Source: Comamonas sp. lk (lineage in GTDB: Bacteria > Pseudomonadota > Gammaproteobacteria > Burkholderiales > Burkholderiaceae_C). Taken from it: 64,000 nt of DNA. The position numbers and the translations under genes are program-made. Positions within the stretch are counted from its first letter, which is position 1. The number at the start of each line of letters is the position of its first letter. This document shows positions 17,819-26,512 of the stretch, one piece after another. The stretch lies in contig NZ_UOOB01000002.1 in NCBI RefSeq assembly GCF_900564145.1, positions 186,001-250,000 of the forward strand. The letters are read 5' to 3'. A model generated the notes under the pieces. The model saw nothing but the letters and a program-made list of their open reading frames with translations. It did no database searches and was not told where the DNA came from.

Positions 17819-18072
17819 ACCCCATGTACTTCACCCGAAAAGTCTTACCTCCACTGGAAATGCTTCTTTGAACGGTGGTCAGCCCAGTAAATTGACGCGT
17901 CCGGTCAAGGAAAGAGAGGTATCTCTGTTGGCCATGCTGCAGTGGCGTATCCATTGCCTTGACCTACGCGCATGCATGGGAGGTGGCTGCGGTTGGCTGT
18001 GACCTGCCCGGCTTTTACAAGGCCATGGTTCGCCCGATGGAGTGACTGAAAAGGTTTGGCTGCAGCACTTGC

Positions 18073-18825
18073 TCAGTCATGCACAAGCTGTCGCGACAGG
18101 AAGCTGCAACTGGCGACCAGCAGTTGCGCCATTTCAGCGATATTGTTCTCCAGACGATGCTGTGGACCGGCCACCGCCACGGCAAGGGGTTCGTTGTGGA
18201 CGTTGATAAAGGCTGCTATTGCCCAGACATCGCTCACGTTTTCCCCACGCGTGACGAAGTAGCCCTGCTTGCGGCTGTCCAGCACGTCCTGCGCCAGCAC
18301 CTCATGCTCTACCTTGGTTGCGGTGGTGATGGCCTGGAGCCTGCGCTCTTTCAGCCAGGTGCGCAGCTCGGCCTCCTTGAGGCTGCCCAACAGCGCTTTG
18401 CCGATGGAGCTGGAATGCAGAGGCTTGAATTCCCCCGGCTTGGCCGAGTAGCGAATGGAATGCAGCCCTTCCACCACCTGCAGATAGATCACCGAGTCCG
18501 CCTGACGCTTGCCCAGAATGATGGTCTCGCGCGTGGCGTCGCGCAGGCGCTCCAGCACCGGCGTAGCACGTTCCACCAACGGATCTTTGGCACAGATGTC
18601 TCGCATCACATCCAACATGCGCCGCGTCGGGTATAGCGCCCGAGGTCGGCTGAGCGTGTAGAGGTAGCCACGCGCAATCAACGTGCTGACGATGGCGTGG
18701 CAAGTGCTCTTGGGAATGTTGGCCGCCTCCGCCAGCTCCGTCAGGGACAGCGGCGTCTGCCCGCTTTGAAAGACTTCATAGATATCGATCATGCGATCGA
18801 GCGAGGTGACGGTGGTTGCTGTCAT
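18073..18825 (-). CDS. IclR family transcriptional regulator
   Basis: About 250 residues. The N-terminal winged helix-turn-helix is visible (LSLTELAEAANIPKSTCHAIVSTLIARGYL), followed by the IclR effector domain (ADSVIYLQVVEG, HSSSIGKALLGSLKEAEL, GYFVTRGENVSDVWAIAAFI). The ATG at 18825 is preferred because AAGGGAAG lies just upstream; the frame is open 39 residues further. It is divergent from the B12-mutase catabolic cluster that begins at 19007, so it is the likely pathway-specific regulator, binding in the roughly 180-bp spacer. Confidence 0.9.
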   Translation of the reverse strand: MTATTVTSLDRMIDIYEVFQSGQTPLSLTELAEAANIPKSTCHAIVSTLIARGYLYTLSRPRALYPTRRMLDVMRDICAKDPLVERATPVLERLRDATRETIILGKRQADSVIYLQVVEGLHSIRYSAKPGEFKPLHSSSIGKALLGSLKEAELRTWLKERRLQAITTATKVEHEVLAQDVLDSRKQGYFVTRGENVSDVWAIAAFINVHNEPLAVAVAGPQHRLENNIAEMAQLLVASCSFLSRQLVHD

Positions 18826-19006
18826 GTCTTCCCTTTTCATGGTGGCAAGCGAGAACGGAAATTCAGCCAGCTGAACAAATTGCGCAGCAATGAGATCAAT
18901 CATGCGGCATTTCCCAATTTGTTCCAAATGCTGAACTTTCATCCTTGTTTTCGAAAAACAGGCTTCCTACGATGGCTGCACAACATTTCACGGAGGCAAT
19001 ACCAAA

Positions 19007-19786
19007 GTGCAGGCCATTCAGGACATCAGCATCGGGCGAGAAGAGAACGGCGTGGTATGGATCACGATTGACAGGCCCCACAAACACAATGCGCTGGCGG
19101 GCCATGTGCTCACCTCCTTGGCTCAGGCGGTGGTGCAGGAGAGCGCACTACCCAACACTCGCCTGGTGCTGATTCGTGGCGCCGGTGAACGATTTTTTGC
19201 CGCCGGCGGCGATCTGCTAGAGCTTTCGGATGTTCGTGACGAAGCCGCAACCCAAGCCATGGCCGATCATTCACGCGGTGCACTCGATGCCATTCGCCAG
19301 TGCCCCGTACCCGTGCTGGCTTACTTGAACGGAGACGCCATCGGCGGCGGAGCCGAACTGGCACTGGCTTGTGATCTGCGCTTGCAGGCAGCACACGCCC
19401 GCATCGGTTTTATCCAGGCACGTCTGGCCATCAGCAGCGCCTGGGGCGGCGGCCCTGATCTGTGCCAGCTCATCGGTAGCGCCCGCGCCATGCGGCTGAT
19501 GGCGCGCTGCGAAATGGTGGGCGTGCAACAGGCCCTCGACTGGGGCCTGTCCGACCAGCTCATCAGCGACGGCCCGGATGGCCAGGACATTCAAACGTTT
19601 CTGGCTCCCATGCTGGCCTGCCCGGTCCACGTGCTGCGCGCCATCAAGGCCCAGACCAGTGCCTGGCGCAACGGCAAGAACTACGAACAGCGGCGCGACG
19701 TGGAGCGTCAGCAGGTCATGCGTACCTGGCTGCACGACGACCACTGGAGTGCATCGGACCGATTTCTTGCGAAAGGCAACCAATGA
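19007..19786 (+). CDS. Enoyl-CoA hydratase/isomerase family protein
   Basis: 259 residues with the crotonase fold. The first oxyanion-hole region is RFFAAGGDLLEL, and the second is YLNGDAIGGGAELALACDLRL, which includes the GGG(A)EL motif. The usual second catalytic Glu region reads IGFIQARLAISSAWGG; the typical P-E-x-x-L/G pattern is replaced, so the reaction may be a decarboxylation, isomerisation or hydrolysis rather than plain hydration. It starts at a GTG with ACGGAGG 10 bp upstream and overlaps the mutase gene by 4 bp (ATGA). First gene of the cluster. Confidence 0.85.
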   Translation: MQAIQDISIGREENGVVWITIDRPHKHNALAGHVLTSLAQAVVQESALPNTRLVLIRGAGERFFAAGGDLLELSDVRDEAATQAMADHSRGALDAIRQCPVPVLAYLNGDAIGGGAELALACDLRLQAAHARIGFIQARLAISSAWGGGPDLCQLIGSARAMRLMARCEMVGVQQALDWGLSDQLISDGPDGQDIQTFLAPMLACPVHVLRAIKAQTSAWRNGKNYEQRRDVERQQVMRTWLHDDHWSASDRFLAKGNQ

Positions 19787-21405
19787 AACGAGACGACATC
19801 CTACGGTTTGAGGGTGCCCCCCCTCAGCTGTACCCCACGTCCCCTAGCGGCATTGATGTGCCGACCTGTGTGGATGCCTCAGCGGTGGATGCCGAGCGCA
19901 TAGGCCAGCCCGGCGAGTACCCTTTCACCCGCGGTATTTTTCCCGACGGCTACCAGGGCAGACTGTGGACCATACGCCAGTACTCGGGCTTCGGCACCGC
20001 CGAAGAATCCAATGAGCGCTACAAGTTCTTGCTGGAAAAAGGACAGACCGGCCTATCGGTGGCGCTGGACCTGCCCACGCAGTGCGGCCTGGATCCCACG
20101 CACCCCATGGCGCGACCGGAAATCGGCAAGGTAGGCGTCTCGCTGTCCAACCTCAGCGAGGCCGAGATTCTGTTCAAGGATCTGGACCTTTCCAAGATTT
20201 CCACCTCGTTCACCATCAACGGCACGGCGGCCATCATTTATGCCATGTACCTGGCCGTGGCCGACAAGCAGGGCGTACCGCGCAGCAAGCTCACCGGCAC
20301 GATACAGAACGACATTTTGAAAGAGTACGTGGCGCGCGGCACCTGGATTTTTCCGGTGCGCCCGTCCATGCGGCTGATTGCCGACAGCATTCTGTATTCC
20401 AACGAGGTCTCGCCACGCTTCAATCCGATCAGCATTGCCGGGGCCCATGTGCGGGATGCAGGAGCCACTGCGGCCGAAGAAATGGCCTACACCCTGGCCA
20501 ACGGCCTGGCCTATGTGGATGAGCTGCGCAGCCGCGGCGGCGATGTCGAGAAGTTCGCCAAGCGCCTGTCCTTCTTCTTTTATGTGCACATGGACTTCTT
20601 CGACGAAATCGCGAAGTTCCGTGCCGGGCGCCGTCTCTGGGCCCGCTTGATGAAAGAGCGCTACGACGTTCAGGATCCCAAAGCCCAGCACTTCCGCTTT
20701 GGCGTGGTTTGCGGTGGCTCGTCTCTGGTAGCACCTCAGCCCTACAACAACGTGGTGCGCGTGGCCGTCGAAACCATGGCTGCCGTCTTTGGCGGAGCGC
20801 AGTCCATTTTCACCTGTGCCTTCGATGAGGCCTTTCAGATTCCCACCGAATCCTCGGCCGAGCTGGCGGTACGCACGCAGCAGATTCTGGCCTACGAAAG
20901 CGGCATTGGCCGCACGGTGGATCCTCTGGGCGGCAGCTACTTCCTGGAGCAGCACACCGACCGCATGGAAGAACAGATCGTCGGCATCATGGATGAGATC
21001 GACGCTTACGGCGGAGTGGTGCGAGCCATTGAAGACGGCTGGCTGCAGATGCGTCTGGCTGAGCGCGGACTGGAGCGCAAGCTCGACACGGACGCCGGAA
21101 AAAGCGTGGTGGTGGGCCAGAACCACTTCAAGAAAGAGAACGAGGAAATCAAGGTTGGCGAGGTATTCACGCTCGACCCCACTGTCGCACAGCGGGCGCT
21201 GGAGAAATACCAGCATGTGATGGACACCCGCGACAACTCGGCCGTCAAACACGCTCTCTCCCGACTTTCCGCGGCGGCTGCCAAGGATGACGAGAACGTC
21301 ATGCCCTATCTGGTCGAGTGCTGCCACGCTTACGCCACGGTCGAAGAGATGACGGATTGTCTCAAGGCGCAATGGGGCGAATTCAAGGAGCCGGTGAACT
21401 TATGA
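19783..21405 (+). CDS. Acyl-CoA mutase large subunit (methylmalonyl-CoA mutase family)
   Basis: A 540-residue TIM-barrel subunit without its own B12 domain, as in the split isobutyryl-CoA and 2-hydroxyisobutyryl-CoA mutases. Key segments are RLWTIRQYSGFGTAEESN, GLSVALDLPTQCG, TIQNDILKEYVARGTWIFP and ISIAGAHVRDAGA, the last with the His that contacts cobalamin. The residue in the RQY position is Tyr67, residue 94 is Ala and Arg185 is kept. From family knowledge, Tyr plus Arg binds a free carboxylate as in methylmalonyl-CoA mutase, while Ile/Asp marks 2-hydroxyisobutyryl-CoA mutase and Phe/Gln marks isobutyryl-CoA mutase. A carboxylated acyl-CoA is therefore the likely substrate. It overlaps both neighbours by 4 bp. 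Confidence 0.92.
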   Translation: MKRDDILRFEGAPPQLYPTSPSGIDVPTCVDASAVDAERIGQPGEYPFTRGIFPDGYQGRLWTIRQYSGFGTAEESNERYKFLLEKGQTGLSVALDLPTQCGLDPTHPMARPEIGKVGVSLSNLSEAEILFKDLDLSKISTSFTINGTAAIIYAMYLAVADKQGVPRSKLTGTIQNDILKEYVARGTWIFPVRPSMRLIADSILYSNEVSPRFNPISIAGAHVRDAGATAAEEMAYTLANGLAYVDELRSRGGDVEKFAKRLSFFFYVHMDFFDEIAKFRAGRRLWARLMKERYDVQDPKAQHFRFGVVCGGSSLVAPQPYNNVVRVAVETMAAVFGGAQSIFTCAFDEAFQIPTESSAELAVRTQQILAYESGIGRTVDPLGGSYFLEQHTDRMEEQIVGIMDEIDAYGGVVRAIEDGWLQMRLAERGLERKLDTDAGKSVVVGQNHFKKENEEIKVGEVFTLDPTVAQRALEKYQHVMDTRDNSAVKHALSRLSAAAAKDDENVMPYLVECCHAYATVEEMTDCLKAQWGEFKEPVNL

Positions 21406-21818
21406 GCACGCAACAACGCACTGCCAAATTGGCATCCAAACGCATCCTGATCGGAAAACCCGGCTTGGACGGGCACGACATCGGTGCCAAGATCATTGCG
21501 CTGACCTTGCGCAACGCCGGAGCCGAAGTGATCTACACCGGCCTGCGCCGCAGCCCGGCACAGATCGCCCAGGTCGCCATTGACGAAGGGGTGGATGCCG
21601 TGGGCTTAAGCATTCTCTCGGGCAGCCACAAAGAGCTGGTGGCCGACGTGATTGCCCAGTTGCACGAGATGAACGCGCACGACGTGAAGGTGTTTGTCGG
21701 CGGCACCATACCCGCCGAAGATCACGCCTCGCTGCACCAGCTGGGTGTCAGTGCCGTATTCACCGCCGATATGCCGCTGGACATCGTGGTGGCATCTCTG
21801 GCCGAAAGCCTGTCATGA
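21402..21818 (+). CDS. Acyl-CoA mutase small subunit (B12-binding)
   Basis: A 138-residue cobalamin-binding domain. The DxHxxG motif appears as KPGLDGHDIGAK (the His is the lower axial ligand), followed by SILSGSH and VGGTIPAED, which cradle the nucleotide tail. It matches the usual small subunit of split mutases (about 136-140 residues). The ATG is inside the 4-bp ATGA overlap with the large subunit, and the gene overlaps the CoA-transferase by another 4 bp, so all three are translationally coupled. Confidence 0.95.
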   Translation: MSTQQRTAKLASKRILIGKPGLDGHDIGAKIIALTLRNAGAEVIYTGLRRSPAQIAQVAIDEGVDAVGLSILSGSHKELVADVIAQLHEMNAHDVKVFVGGTIPAEDHASLHQLGVSAVFTADMPLDIVVASLAESLS

Positions 21819-22945
21819 CGGCGCCACTGGCTGGAATCCGCATCATCGAAGTCGGCCACATGCTGGCTGGCCCTTACTGCGGGCTCATGCTGGCGGATAT
21901 GGGTGCGGAGGTCATCAAGATCGAAACGCCTGAGGGCGACATCGCCCGCTCGGTGAGCCCGCATTTTGTCGGGCCGCACAACGCCTACTTTGCCAGCCTC
22001 AACCGCAGCAAGAAAAGCGTGGTACTGGATCTGGCCAGCCCGAAGGGACAGGAGGTACTGGCCGATCTGGCCAGTACCTCCCATGCCCTGGTCACCAATC
22101 TGCGGCCCTCGGCCATACGCAAATTGGGGCTGACCTATGAAAGCCTGCGAGACGTTAACGAGCGCCTGGTCTGCGTGGCGCTCACCGGCTACGGTCTGAA
22201 TGGCCCGTACTCCGACAATCCGGCATACGACTACGTCATCCAGGCGCTGACCGGAGTGATGGCCCTCACCGGCGATCCTTCAGCCCCGCCCACCAAGGCC
22301 GGTTACTCCGCCGTAGACAATTCGGCCGGTCTGGTTGCCGCAGTAGGACTGCTGGCCAAGATCGTGCAAGGACAGGGTGGCCAAGTCGACGTCGCGATGT
22401 ACGACGTGATGCTCTCGCAGCTCAATTACCTGGCAGGCGCAGCACTCAACGCCGGCGAGACGATCGAACGGCTGGCCGACTCATCGCACCCTTACGTGGT
22501 TCCTGCCCAGATTTTTGCCACCGCCGATGGCTGGCTGACGCTGTTCATCACGCACGACAAGTTCTGGGAAATTTTCTGCCTCGAACTCGACCTGCCCCAA
22601 TGGGTAGATCACCCGCACTTTGCCACCATGGCGGCACGGCGCATGCACCGTGCGGAAGTCGTTCCCGCCATTGCACAGGTGCTGCAGCAGGCCCCGGCAT
22701 CGGAATGGGTACGGCGCCTGGCACCGTTGGGCGTGGTTGTGGCCGAAGTGGGTACGCTCAATACGGCGCTCAAGGGCGACATCGCCCGCTCGCGCGAACT
22801 GGTGGTGCCTCTGGGCGATGGCAGCCTGCCGCTCAGCGCGGTAGCCAGCCCCATCCGCTTCGACAACTTCACTCCTTCCTACCGCTTGCCGCCGCTGCTC
22901 AATGAGCACGCTGCAGAACTGCTGGGAAAGGACGTGACATGCTGA
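21815..22945 (+). CDS. CaiB/BaiF family CoA-transferase (class III)
   Basis: A 376-residue class III CoA-transferase: GIRIIEVGHMLAGPYCGLMLADMGAEVIKIE at the N-terminus, NRSKKSVVLDLASPKG, and GYSAVDNSAGLVAA with the catalytic Asp. These enzymes move CoA from a donor such as succinyl-CoA to a carboxylic acid. Between the mutase and its chaperone it probably activates the mutase's acid substrate, taking the place of the CoA ligase found in the 2-hydroxyisobutyrate pathway. The substrate is not deducible from sequence. Confidence 0.92.
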   Translation: MTAPLAGIRIIEVGHMLAGPYCGLMLADMGAEVIKIETPEGDIARSVSPHFVGPHNAYFASLNRSKKSVVLDLASPKGQEVLADLASTSHALVTNLRPSAIRKLGLTYESLRDVNERLVCVALTGYGLNGPYSDNPAYDYVIQALTGVMALTGDPSAPPTKAGYSAVDNSAGLVAAVGLLAKIVQGQGGQVDVAMYDVMLSQLNYLAGAALNAGETIERLADSSHPYVVPAQIFATADGWLTLFITHDKFWEIFCLELDLPQWVDHPHFATMAARRMHRAEVVPAIAQVLQQAPASEWVRRLAPLGVVVAEVGTLNTALKGDIARSRELVVPLGDGSLPLSAVASPIRFDNFTPSYRLPPLLNEHAAELLGKDVTC

Positions 22946-23877
22946 TGAACACCCCGGCCCTGGATCGCTCATCTCTGGGCCGCGCTCTGACCAAGCTGGC
23001 CAATGCCGACGTCTCAGGCGCCGCCCTACTCTCGCCGCAGTCGCAGCCCGAAAAGCTGGCGCAGCGCATCGGAGTGACCGGTGCCCCGGGTGCCGGCAAG
23101 AGCACGCTGGTGGGACTGCTGGCCATGCTGAGGCTGAGAACCCGGGACCGCCTGGGTGTACTGGCCGTGGACCCCAGCAGCCCGCACAGCGGAGGGGCGA
23201 TCCTGGGCGACCGCATCCGCATGGACGACATCGCTGGCAGTCACGAGCTGTACATCCGCTCCCTTGGCTCGCGCAAAACCACAGATGGGCTGGCCGACAA
23301 CCTGCCGGAAATGCTCGACCTGATGGATGCCTATGGCTTCGATGAGGTACTGCTGGAGACCGTTGGTGTGGGCCAGGCGGAATACGCGGTACGCGCCCAG
23401 GTGGACACCCTGGTGCTGGTGCTGTTGCCGGACAGCGGTGACGTGGTTCAGGCCATGAAGGCCGGAATCATGGAAATGGCCGATATCTTTGTGGTCAACA
23501 AGGCCGACTTGCCTGGCGCCCAGCGCATGGTGGCCGATATCCGGCGCATCGCTGCCGTCAGCCGCCGTGCGCCGGATGCGTGGGTAGCGCCCATTTTGTT
23601 GACATCCTCGGCACAGCCGGAATCCATTACCGCGCTGGCCCAGGCGGTAGAGCAGCACCAGGCTTGGCTGGCCGGCACCAGCGGGCACCAGCAGACCTTG
23701 CACGCCCAAAGGGCTCGCTACCGGCTGAAGCGAAACCTGGAGCGGCGGCTGGGCGATGCCATTGCATGCCAGAACACCGAATTTTTCTCAGCGCCTGCTG
23801 CGCAACAGCTGGCGAACATCCTCGATGCCGTGCAAACAACGTTCGCGGCAGACATGCAGAAAGCTTCGCCATGCTGA
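22939..23877 (+). CDS. MeaB/ArgK-type G-protein chaperone of the B12 mutase
   Basis: 312 residues with Walker A GAPGAGKST near residue 48, VDPSSPHSGGAILGDRIRM (the switch region of this family), the TVGVGQAE segment and the NKAD guanine-specificity motif. MeaB proteins load adenosylcobalamin on, and protect, acyl-CoA mutases. Its place directly after the mutase and CoA-transferase genes, overlapping by 7 bp, supports this dedicated role. Confidence 0.93.
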   Translation: MLMNTPALDRSSLGRALTKLANADVSGAALLSPQSQPEKLAQRIGVTGAPGAGKSTLVGLLAMLRLRTRDRLGVLAVDPSSPHSGGAILGDRIRMDDIAGSHELYIRSLGSRKTTDGLADNLPEMLDLMDAYGFDEVLLETVGVGQAEYAVRAQVDTLVLVLLPDSGDVVQAMKAGIMEMADIFVVNKADLPGAQRMVADIRRIAAVSRRAPDAWVAPILLTSSAQPESITALAQAVEQHQAWLAGTSGHQQTLHAQRARYRLKRNLERRLGDAIACQNTEFFSAPAAQQLANILDAVQTTFAADMQKASPC

Positions 23878-24836
23878 AAAACATGCTTTTGCTGCTCACT
23901 GCTGCCTGTGCGCAACTGGGATTGTCGACTCCGGTCGCTCACGCTTTTCCAGACAAGCCTGTACGGATCATCGTGCCGCAGACTCCCGGGGGCGCTTCCG
24001 ATGCGCTGGCGCGGATCATGGCGCAAAAGCTGAGCGAAAAATGGGGGCAGCCCGTCATCGTGGATAACCGCCCCGGCGCGGGCGGCAATATCGGCATGGG
24101 GGCGGTGGTCGCCTCCACCGCCGACGGTCATGTGCTGCTAATGACCTATGTGGGCACCCAGGCCATCAATGGTGCGCTGTACCGCAATCTGCCTTTTGAC
24201 CCAGTGGCAGATTTCGCTCCCGTGGCCACACTGGCTACTTTGCCGTTCGTGATTGTGGGACGCAGCAATGCACCATTTCACACGGTGGCGGAGTTGGTGG
24301 GAACAGCCAAAAATGGGCGCGTGACCTATGGTTCCGCCGGCAACGGCTCGGTCAACCACTTGCTGGGCGAGATGTTCAGTGCCGGTGCCAAGGTCAAGCT
24401 GGAGCATGTTCCTTACCGCGGGGCGGCGCAGGCGCTGCAAGACCTGCTGGCCGGCCAGATCGATGTGGTCTTCACCAGTCTGCCATCCGTGGCCGGGCAG
24501 CTCAAAAGCGGCAATCTGCGTCCGATTGCGGTAACCAGCGCCCGCCGTGCCAAAGCCTTTGCACAGATCCCTACGGTGGCAGAGGCAGGCCTCCCCGATT
24601 TTGACGTCGCCCCCTGGTTCGGTCTGATGGCACCCGGTCGTGTGCCGCGCGAAGTCATCCTGAAAATCAACACCGATGTGAACGATCTGCTGCGCAGCCG
24701 CGAGGTGAGCGCCAGTTTCGAAGCACAAGGCGCGGAACCTTTTCCGACGTCACCCGATGAGTTCGGACAACAGCTGCGCGCCGATGCCCTGCGCTGGGGC
24801 AAGGTGGTTCGCACTTCTGGCGCGCGACTGGACTGA
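23871..24836 (+). CDS. Bug family tripartite tricarboxylate transporter receptor
   Basis: A 321-residue periplasmic protein with a signal peptide (cleavage after AHA) and Bug signatures: FPDKPVRIIVPQTPGGASDALAR, NRPGAGGNIG and VTYGSAGNGSVNHLLGE, then GQIDVVFTSLPS. Bug receptors bind small carboxylates for TctAB-type permeases. No permease is encoded nearby, so it may serve a distant transporter or act as a sensor. It overlaps the MeaB gene by 7 bp. Its clustering suggests that the pathway substrate, or a related acid, is its ligand. Confidence 0.9.
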   Translation: MLKNMLLLLTAACAQLGLSTPVAHAFPDKPVRIIVPQTPGGASDALARIMAQKLSEKWGQPVIVDNRPGAGGNIGMGAVVASTADGHVLLMTYVGTQAINGALYRNLPFDPVADFAPVATLATLPFVIVGRSNAPFHTVAELVGTAKNGRVTYGSAGNGSVNHLLGEMFSAGAKVKLEHVPYRGAAQALQDLLAGQIDVVFTSLPSVAGQLKSGNLRPIAVTSARRAKAFAQIPTVAEAGLPDFDVAPWFGLMAPGRVPREVILKINTDVNDLLRSREVSASFEAQGAEPFPTSPDEFGQQLRADALRWGKVVRTSGARLD

Positions 24837-25142
24837 ATGATGACGCGCACGCACATTCGTCTGTCCAAAAAAGCCATCCACGCCGGCACCGCAAAGCAGG
24901 CATCTCCGGCTGAGGTGAATGCGGCCAGGACAGCCGCACTTTCCCTGCTGCACCACAGCGTTCAGCACAGGCACAAGCAGCTGGCTCTGATCCGGCTGCT
25001 GAATGCGGTGCAGCTGAGTGCGGATATTGACGCAGTGTCGTGGGATCACTGCCTGACCGTCGCCAAGGCATCGGCCAGTCCGCGGGAGCTGCAGCTGCTG
25101 TACGCCATGCGAGGCCAGTGCGCAAGTAGGCAAGCGCTGTAG
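24837..25142 (+). CDS. Hypothetical small protein between two solute receptors
   Basis: A 101-residue frame that begins immediately after the Bug receptor's TGA. The product is basic and predicted helical, with no signal peptide, metal-binding motif or transmembrane segment that I can see. I do not recognise the family. The tight linkage favours translation with the operon; short length and lack of motifs argue for caution. Confidence 0.45.
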   Translation: MMTRTHIRLSKKAIHAGTAKQASPAEVNAARTAALSLLHHSVQHRHKQLALIRLLNAVQLSADIDAVSWDHCLTVAKASASPRELQLLYAMRGQCASRQAL

Positions 25143-25178
25143 ATGCTTGCAGTTTGACTTTTCAACAAGGAGAGTTTG

Positions 25179-26432
25179 ATGCCGACACCCAAAAAGCGTT
25201 TTGCCCGTCGTGAGTCTTTCAGCCCCGGCTGCCTGACAGGCCTTGCCCTGATTCTGTCTGCGTGGGGATCTGCAGCAACGGCGCAGACAAAGGTCTCGGA
25301 TGACGTCATCCGCATTGGGGTTCTGGCGGACATGTCTGGACTGTATTCCGACATGGGTGGGCCGGGAATAACCGAGGCCGTGAAATTGGCCGTGGCGGAT
25401 GCCGGCGGTACGGTCATTGGCAAAAAAATAGAAGTGATTGCCTCCAACCATTCGGCCAAAGCCGATGCCGCCGCCACCCGGGCTCGCGAATGGTTTGACA
25501 CCCAGGGCGTGGATATGATCATCAGCGGCCCCAGCTCGGGCACCAGCCTGGCGATTGCCAAAGTCGCGACGGAGAAGAAAAAAATCGTGATGGTCACTGG
25601 CGGCGTGGCCGCGCAGCTGACCAACGAAGAATGCTCTCCCTACATCATTCACTATCTGTACGACACCGTGGCTCTGGCGCGCGGCACAGCTTCGGCCATG
25701 AGCAAGCAAGGCGGCAAGAGCTGGTACTTTCTTACGGTGGACTACGCCTTTGGTGATTCTCTGGAGCGCCAGACTGCCCAGGTCGTCAAAGCCAATGGCG
25801 GCAAAGTCATGGGCAGCGTGCGCCATCCACTCTCGGCCTCGGATTTTTCGTCCTTCCTGCTGCAGGCCAAAGCCTCGGGCGCCCAGGTGCTGGGCCTGGC
25901 CAATGGCGGCGGCGACACCATCAACGCCATCAAGGCAGCCCATGAGTTTGGCGTGTCCCAGTCCATGAAGATTGCCGGCTTGATGCTGTTTCTGACCGAT
26001 GTGCACTCGCTCGGTCTGAAGCTCACCCAGGGTATCAACCTGACCGAAGCCTGGTACTGGGATAGCAATGACAAAACGCGGGCTTGGTCTCAGCGCTTTC
26101 AGGGCAAGATGAAGAAGATGCCCACCAGCATGCAGGCTGCCAGCTACTCCGCCGCATTGCAGTATCTGCTTGCGGTCAAAGCGGCCGGAACCGATCAATC
26201 CGAGCAAGTGATGGCACAGCTAAAAAAACAAAAAATCGACGATATGTACACGGCGGATGGTTTCATCCGTGAGGATGGCCGAATGGTCCACGACTTGCGG
26301 TTGATGGCAGTCAAGAGCCCGGCCGAATCCAAGAAGCCTTGGGACTATTACAAGGAGCTGCAAGTCATTCCGGGCGGTCAGGCGTTTGCCTCCAAAGCGG
26401 AGTCCAAATGCAAAAGCTGGGTGGGAGGGTAA
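25179..26432 (+). CDS. ABC transporter substrate-binding protein (branched-chain amino acid/amide type)
   Basis: About 417 residues with a long signal region ending at ATAQ and the type I periplasmic fold: IRIGVLADMSGLYSDMGGPGITEAVKLAV, then VDMIISGPSSGTSLAIAKV. This LivK-like family also binds aromatic and short organic acids. The ATG at 25179 follows AAGGAG with 6 bp spacing. No ABC permease or ATPase gene is adjacent, so it is an orphan receptor, like the Bug protein two genes upstream. Confidence 0.9.
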   Translation: MPTPKKRFARRESFSPGCLTGLALILSAWGSAATAQTKVSDDVIRIGVLADMSGLYSDMGGPGITEAVKLAVADAGGTVIGKKIEVIASNHSAKADAAATRAREWFDTQGVDMIISGPSSGTSLAIAKVATEKKKIVMVTGGVAAQLTNEECSPYIIHYLYDTVALARGTASAMSKQGGKSWYFLTVDYAFGDSLERQTAQVVKANGGKVMGSVRHPLSASDFSSFLLQAKASGAQVLGLANGGGDTINAIKAAHEFGVSQSMKIAGLMLFLTDVHSLGLKLTQGINLTEAWYWDSNDKTRAWSQRFQGKMKKMPTSMQAASYSAALQYLLAVKAAGTDQSEQVMAQLKKQKIDDMYTADGFIREDGRMVHDLRLMAVKSPAESKKPWDYYKELQVIPGGQAFASKAESKCKSWVGG

Positions 26433-26512
26433 GCCAAAGCAAAGCCATTCCCTACACCCCACAAGTCAGTGCATCCCTTTCCAAGCAATTACTAAGATCA
26501 GGAGACATAGCG

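Larger units (their letters stand above)
17370..18072. other. Lower-GC intergenic stretch after tRNA-Arg, probable integration scar
   Basis: About 700 bp between the tRNA terminator and the IclR gene. Base composition is visibly lower in GC than the flanks, with frequent A/T runs. It contains the GGGGGCACATTT repeats and one plausible small reverse-strand gene (17636-17818). I see no intact integrase, transposase or resolvase, and no second copy of the tRNA 3' end within the window. Confidence 0.5.

Noticed and set aside
17742..17954. Second small reverse-strand frame overlapping the basic ORF
   Set aside because: It has no recognisable motif, and its overlap with the better candidate at 17636-17818 means at most one is real.
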